Origin: Ruegeria atlantica
GTDB lineage: Bacteria > Pseudomonadota > Alphaproteobacteria > Rhodobacterales > Rhodobacteraceae
Direction of reading: 5' to 3'
Assembly: GCF_013032505.1 (NCBI RefSeq)
Contig: NZ_WQCG01000001.1
Coordinates: 930,001-994,000 of the forward strand
Length of the DNA stretch: 64,000 nucleotides
Shown here: piece by piece, positions 60,655 to 64,000 of the stretch
Numbering within the stretch: position 1 is the first letter of the stretch
Layout of the letters: each line of letters begins with the position of its first letter
Notes under the pieces: model-generated
The model's database searches: none
The model's input: the letters and a program-made list of their open reading frames with translations, nothing else
Told to the model about the DNA's origin: nothing
Made by a program: the position numbers and the translations under genes

Positions 60655-62322
60655 TTACTTCATCCGGCTGATCACCGTGGTGACTTCGGGCTTTTTGCCA
60701 ATCTCGCTCTTTGCCGTTTGGCGAACAATTCGGCGCATGGCTTCTTCTAACTTGTCGTCGTCGCGCAAAGTTTTGGCTTCAGCCCGCATCAGGAATTGGT
60801 TCAGATCCTCTTCCAGGACCTCGACCAGCGCGGCACGAGACGACCCAAGTTCGGGCAGGCCCATCGTGTCACACCAGGGCTCTCCCAGCGGCTCGTTTTC
60901 CTCGTCCAGAATGACGGTTACCGTCACATGGCCGTTCAAGGCCATGCGAATTCGGTCGCGCACCACGCCGTCCAGCGCACCGATCTTGACCGTTCCGTCC
61001 AGATAGGTCCGTCCGGTTTCGACATAGTCGACAACCTGCGGCGCATTGCCGGTCAGGTCCAGCATTGTACCGTTCACCGCCAGAACACCCGAACGGCCCC
61101 CGGCCTCTGCCAGTTTGACATGCTCACGCAGGTGGCGATGTTCACCATGCATCGGGATGACCATCTGCGGATCGATCAGCGCATGTACTTTCTCAAGATC
61201 GGGGCGATTGGCGTGGCCGGACACGTGATACAGGCCCGAGCTGTCATCCACCACATCCACGCCCTTTTCGCTGAGCTGGTTCATGATGAAAATTACGCCA
61301 CGTTCATTGCCGGGAATCGTTTTCGACGAAAACAGGAACAGATCGCCCTCTTTCAATTCCAACCCCCGGTATTTGCCCCGCGCCAATTGCGCGCTGGCTG
61401 CGCGGCGTTCACCCTGGCTGCCGGTTACGATCAGCATCAGGTTCTGGCGCGGCATATCGACGGCCTCTTCGGCGCTGACGACACGCGGAAAGCTGGTCAG
61501 AATACCCGTTTCGGTCGCGGCCTCAATCATCCGGCGCATCGCGCGCCCCAACAGAACGACTGAGCGTCCAGCCCGTTCGCCCGCCTCAGCCAATGTTTTC
61601 ACCCGCGCGACGTTCGACGCAAAAGTGGTGGCGACAACCATGCCGCTGGCTTCCTCTACCAGCTTGGTAATCTCGGGACCAACTTCGGACTCGGACCGAC
61701 CCGCGTGGGGGGAGAACACGTTTGTGCTGTCACACACCAGCGCTTTGACACCGGGCTTGGCGACCTCGGCCCAGAGCTCGGGATCAAAAGCTTCACCCAC
61801 AACCGGATTTTCATCCAGCTTGAAGTCACCAGAATGAACAATTCTGCCCTCAGGCGTGTCGATCACCAGGGCAGCACTTTCCGGGATCGAGTGCGAGACC
61901 GGCAGGAAACCCACCGTGAACGGACCAACGGTTATCTGTTCCGGCCATGCAGACGCTGTATGCACGGCGTCTTCTGGATGGCCGTGTTCTTCCATCTTGC
62001 GCCGTGCGATGTTGGCGGTGAAGGCGCGCGCATAGACAGGCGCACCCAGCGCCTCATAGCAATGCGCCACCGCGCCCACGTGGTCCTCGTGCGCGTGGGT
62101 AACAAATACGGCTTCCAGCCGGTCCGCGCGCTCTCGCAGCCAGGAAATGTCTGCGTGGATCAGGTCAACGCCGGGGGTTGTGTCCATGTCGGGAAAGGTC
62201 ACGCCCAGATCTACGAGGATCAGCCGTTCTTTTCCAGGTTTGCCATAGCCGTAGACATAGGCATTCATGCCAATTTCACCGGCACCACCTAGCGGTAGGT
62301 AGATCAGTTTTTCGCTGCTCAT
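60655..62322 (-). CDS. rnj: Ribonuclease J
   Basis: A 555-residue beta-CASP ribonuclease. The metallo-beta-lactamase motif THAHEDHVGA is at residues 75-84, with further metal ligands in SHSIPES and HSGDFKLD, and the C-terminal beta-CASP motifs include SGHANRPDLE and PMHGEHRHL. It has 5'-exonuclease and endonuclease activity and acts on mRNA and rRNA in the cytoplasm. It begins with an ATGA overlap to the coaX stop, an arrangement common in Rhodobacterales. Confidence 0.95.
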   Translation of the reverse strand: MSSEKLIYLPLGGAGEIGMNAYVYGYGKPGKERLILVDLGVTFPDMDTTPGVDLIHADISWLRERADRLEAVFVTHAHEDHVGAVAHCYEALGAPVYARAFTANIARRKMEEHGHPEDAVHTASAWPEQITVGPFTVGFLPVSHSIPESAALVIDTPEGRIVHSGDFKLDENPVVGEAFDPELWAEVAKPGVKALVCDSTNVFSPHAGRSESEVGPEITKLVEEASGMVVATTFASNVARVKTLAEAGERAGRSVVLLGRAMRRMIEAATETGILTSFPRVVSAEEAVDMPRQNLMLIVTGSQGERRAASAQLARGKYRGLELKEGDLFLFSSKTIPGNERGVIFIMNQLSEKGVDVVDDSSGLYHVSGHANRPDLEKVHALIDPQMVIPMHGEHRHLREHVKLAEAGGRSGVLAVNGTMLDLTGNAPQVVDYVETGRTYLDGTVKIGALDGVVRDRIRMALNGHVTVTVILDEENEPLGEPWCDTMGLPELGSSRAALVEVLEEDLNQFLMRAEAKTLRDDDKLEEAMRRIVRQTAKSEIGKKPEVTTVISRMK

Positions 62323-63098
62323 GTCGAGCCATTGTCCTTGTTATAGCGATGAATCACGGTCAGCCCGTGCATCGTCAAATCATCTTCGATTGCGTCAAAC
62401 CCTACGTCCGCCTGATCGAACAGAGGCGCAAGCCCACCGGTCCCAACGACTTTCATCGGCATTCCATATTCGGTTTTGATCCGGGAAATCAGCCCCTCGA
62501 TCAAGCCGGAATAGCCCCAATACACGCCGGATTGGATACAGCCAACCGTATTTGTGCCAATCACTTTTTCAGGGCGGGTGATATCGATATGTGGCAAGGC
62601 AGCCGCCCCCTGGTGCAACGCCTCGAGACTGAGGTTCACGCCCGGCGCGATGATGCCACCAACATAGGCCCCATCCGCCGCGACCACGTCAAAGTTTGTT
62701 GCAGTGCCAAAGTCGACCACAACTACATTGCCGCCATGCCGGTCGAATGCGGCAGCGGCGTTGGCCAGACGATCTGGGCCGGGCACGGTGCCCTCGTCAA
62801 CACGGGGGGCCATCGGCAAAAGGCATTCAGGCTTGCCCACCACCAGCGGACGACATCCAAAGAACCGATCTGCAAAGACCCGCAGGTTGAACACAACGCG
62901 CGGCACGGTCGAGGCGATGATCACATCCGTAATCTCAGCCTCGATCCCATAGTGTTTCACCAGCGTCGAGTACCACGTGAAATAAGCATCCGCAGTGCGT
63001 GCATGGTGGGTCGACGTGCGCAGAGTGCACAGAAACTCTTCGCCATCCCAGATTGAGAAGACAGTGTTCGTGTTACCGCAGTCGATAGCCAGAAGCAT
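62319..63098 (-). CDS. coaX: Type III pantothenate kinase
   Basis: A 259-residue ASKHA-fold kinase. Motifs present are DCGNTNTVFS near the N-terminus, GPDRLANAAAA, and DFGTATNFDVV with the catalytic Asp, then GGIIAPGVNLS. The enzyme phosphorylates pantothenate in the first step of coenzyme A synthesis and needs a monovalent cation. It is between birA (11-base gap) and rnj (ATGA overlap), a frequent order in alphaproteobacteria. Confidence 0.95.
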   Translation of the reverse strand: MLLAIDCGNTNTVFSIWDGEEFLCTLRTSTHHARTADAYFTWYSTLVKHYGIEAEITDVIIASTVPRVVFNLRVFADRFFGCRPLVVGKPECLLPMAPRVDEGTVPGPDRLANAAAAFDRHGGNVVVVDFGTATNFDVVAADGAYVGGIIAPGVNLSLEALHQGAAALPHIDITRPEKVIGTNTVGCIQSGVYWGYSGLIEGLISRIKTEYGMPMKVVGTGGLAPLFDQADVGFDAIEDDLTMHGLTVIHRYNKDNGST

Positions 63099-63109
63099 CT
63101 GAGCCTCCT

Positions 63110-63859
63110 TCAGAAAAACACATCCGCCGCAGGAATGCTGACACGGCCCTTGGCGGTGTTTAGGACAAGGTTGCCCCCGGCGTCCACCGTTTCAAAGGTT
63201 CCAACCGTTTCCGACGCTGCGGTACGGGCCGTGATGACCTCTCCCAATTTCGCGGCTCGGGCCAGCCATGCCGTGCGGATCGGTTCGAACCCGAAAGTTG
63301 CGAATTGGTTTTCATACCCGGCATAGGCAGCAGCCAGTTCGGTCAGAAAATCCTCAGGCGTCACATGGGCCCCAGTTTCGGATAACAGAGAAACCGGGCG
63401 GACAGCGTCTGGTTCGACCAATTCCGCACCCGGCGCTTCGGACAAGTTCACGCCGATACCGATGGACAAGTGCGAGACGCCGCGCCCCTGCCCCGTGCTT
63501 TCCAACAAGATGCCAGCCAGCTTGCCGCCGTTCAGCAAGACATCGTTGGGCCATTTAAGTGTCAAGCCTGCTGCCCGCCCGGTGACTGCCACGCAGGCGT
63601 CAAACAGTGCCAGCGCCGCCACAAAGCTGCGCAGTGCCGCCTCTTCCGGGTTCCCTTGAGGGCGCATTAGCAAAGTCGCGGCCAAGTTTCCTTTGGGGTT
63701 AGCCCATGCCCTGCCCCGCCGCCCACGAGCCGCCGTCTGATGATGCGCCATGATCCACACTGGCCCAGTCGCTGTCGGGGCCATACGCGCGGCCTCGTTC
63801 AAGGTGCTGTCGACCTCGTTAAGCACATGCAGGCCGTATTCTTGGGGCCAATCAGTCAT
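63110..63859 (-). CDS. birA: Biotin--[acetyl-CoA-carboxylase] ligase
   Basis: A 249-residue class I biotin protein ligase without the N-terminal helix-turn-helix seen in the regulatory E. coli type. The ATP/biotin motif GRRGRAWANPKGNLAATL is at about residues 46-63, and TLKWPNDVLLNGGKLAG is the conserved KWPNDV block. It attaches biotin to acyl-CoA carboxylase carriers. It is placed just after the terminator of nuoN and before coaX. Confidence 0.94.
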   Translation of the reverse strand: MTDWPQEYGLHVLNEVDSTLNEAARMAPTATGPVWIMAHHQTAARGRRGRAWANPKGNLAATLLMRPQGNPEEAALRSFVAALALFDACVAVTGRAAGLTLKWPNDVLLNGGKLAGILLESTGQGRGVSHLSIGIGVNLSEAPGAELVEPDAVRPVSLLSETGAHVTPEDFLTELAAAYAGYENQFATFGFEPIRTAWLARAAKLGEVITARTAASETVGTFETVDAGGNLVLNTAKGRVSIPAADVFF

Positions 63860-63861
63860 GT

Positions 63862-63888
63862 CAAAAAGGCCCGGTCTGTTGACCGAGC
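63862..63888 (-). terminator. Rho-independent terminator after nuoN
   Basis: On the minus strand GCTCGGTC-AACA-GACCGGGC (63869-63888) forms an 8-bp stem with one G-U pair and a four-base loop, followed by CTTTTT. It lies about 26 bases after the nuoN stop and immediately before the birA start, ending the nuo transcript. Confidence 0.75.
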
Positions 63889-63913
63889 CCCCGGGTTCAA
63901 GCTGCTACGCGGA

Positions 63914-64000
63914 TCAGTTGACAAGTGTCGCTGCCGCAGCTGCAGCTGCGCCTTCAATTCCGAATTGATAGAACACGCCCACCAACATCAACGCTGCCGA
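63914..64000 (-). CDS. nuoN: NADH-quinone oxidoreductase subunit N, C-terminal end (partial)
   Basis: The last 28 residues of a reading frame that continues beyond the window. They form one hydrophobic stretch (LMLVGVFYQFGIEG) followed by AAAAAAATLVN and a stop, which resembles the NuoN C-terminus of Rhodobacterales. The usual order nuoN-birA-coaX-rnj in these genomes supports it. The assignment rests on this short end and context only. Confidence 0.65.
   Translation of the reverse strand, partial: SAALMLVGVFYQFGIEGAAAAAAATLVN

Overview
The window looks like a chromosome segment of a marine alphaproteobacterium of the Roseobacter group (Rhodobacterales). Codon use is moderately GC-rich. The block SPOR lipoprotein / D,D-carboxypeptidase / tmk / holB / tatD, the block nuoN / birA / coaX / RNase J, and the many ABC and TRAP sugar-acid systems are typical of that group. 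The genus cannot be fixed from the sequence alone.

Bases 1-29500 are devoted to sugar-acid catabolism, in three blocks that converge on 2-keto-3-deoxygluconate (KDG). Block 1 (1-9067) carries a KDG kinase end, uxuB and uxaC, and a divergent operon with three tandem Gfo/Idh/MocA oxidoreductases, uxuA, a hydroxyacid dehydrogenase and a TIM-barrel isomerase. It reads as glucuronate use plus an unassigned keto-sugar branch. Block 2 (9630-21508) is an eight-gene operon: aldehyde dehydrogenase, ribose/galactofuranose-type ABC importer, enolase-superfamily cycloisomerase/dehydratase, zinc alcohol dehydrogenase and KduD-like SDR. It is divergent from a LacI regulator and a GMC oxidoreductase. The enzyme order fits oxidation of 3,6-anhydro-L-galactose (a red-algal sugar) to KDG. 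Three palindromes with centres exactly 20 bp apart lie between the operon and the regulator. Block 3 (22436-30191) is an eight-gene TRAP-transporter operon with GlcG-like, HIBADH-like, SDR, KDG kinase and RraA-like proteins. It is divergent from a GntR/FCD regulator with an 18-bp perfect palindrome upstream. A frameshifted IS6-type transposase sits between blocks 2 and 3.

Bases 30200-36900 hold a peroxiredoxin-like protein, a Ca2+/H+ antiporter, an MFS exporter with an orphan membrane-fusion adaptor, a secreted esterase and a divergent AraC regulator. Bases 37099-43198 form a compact mobile module with two arms: terminase large subunit, DUF5681 protein and ParB/methyltransferase on one, DUF3489, DUF2924 and a large serine recombinase on the other. 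A repeat-rich non-coding tail and a tRNA-Ser(UGA) follow.

Bases 43863-64000 are mostly core genome: cell-wall, replication and housekeeping genes, an H-NOX/diguanylate cyclase pair in which the H-NOX has lost its heme ligand, an MttB-family methyltransferase, a PleD-like cyclase with dead receivers, an EF-hand / ECF sigma / anti-sigma / Spy-like operon, RNase J, coaX, birA and the end of nuoN.
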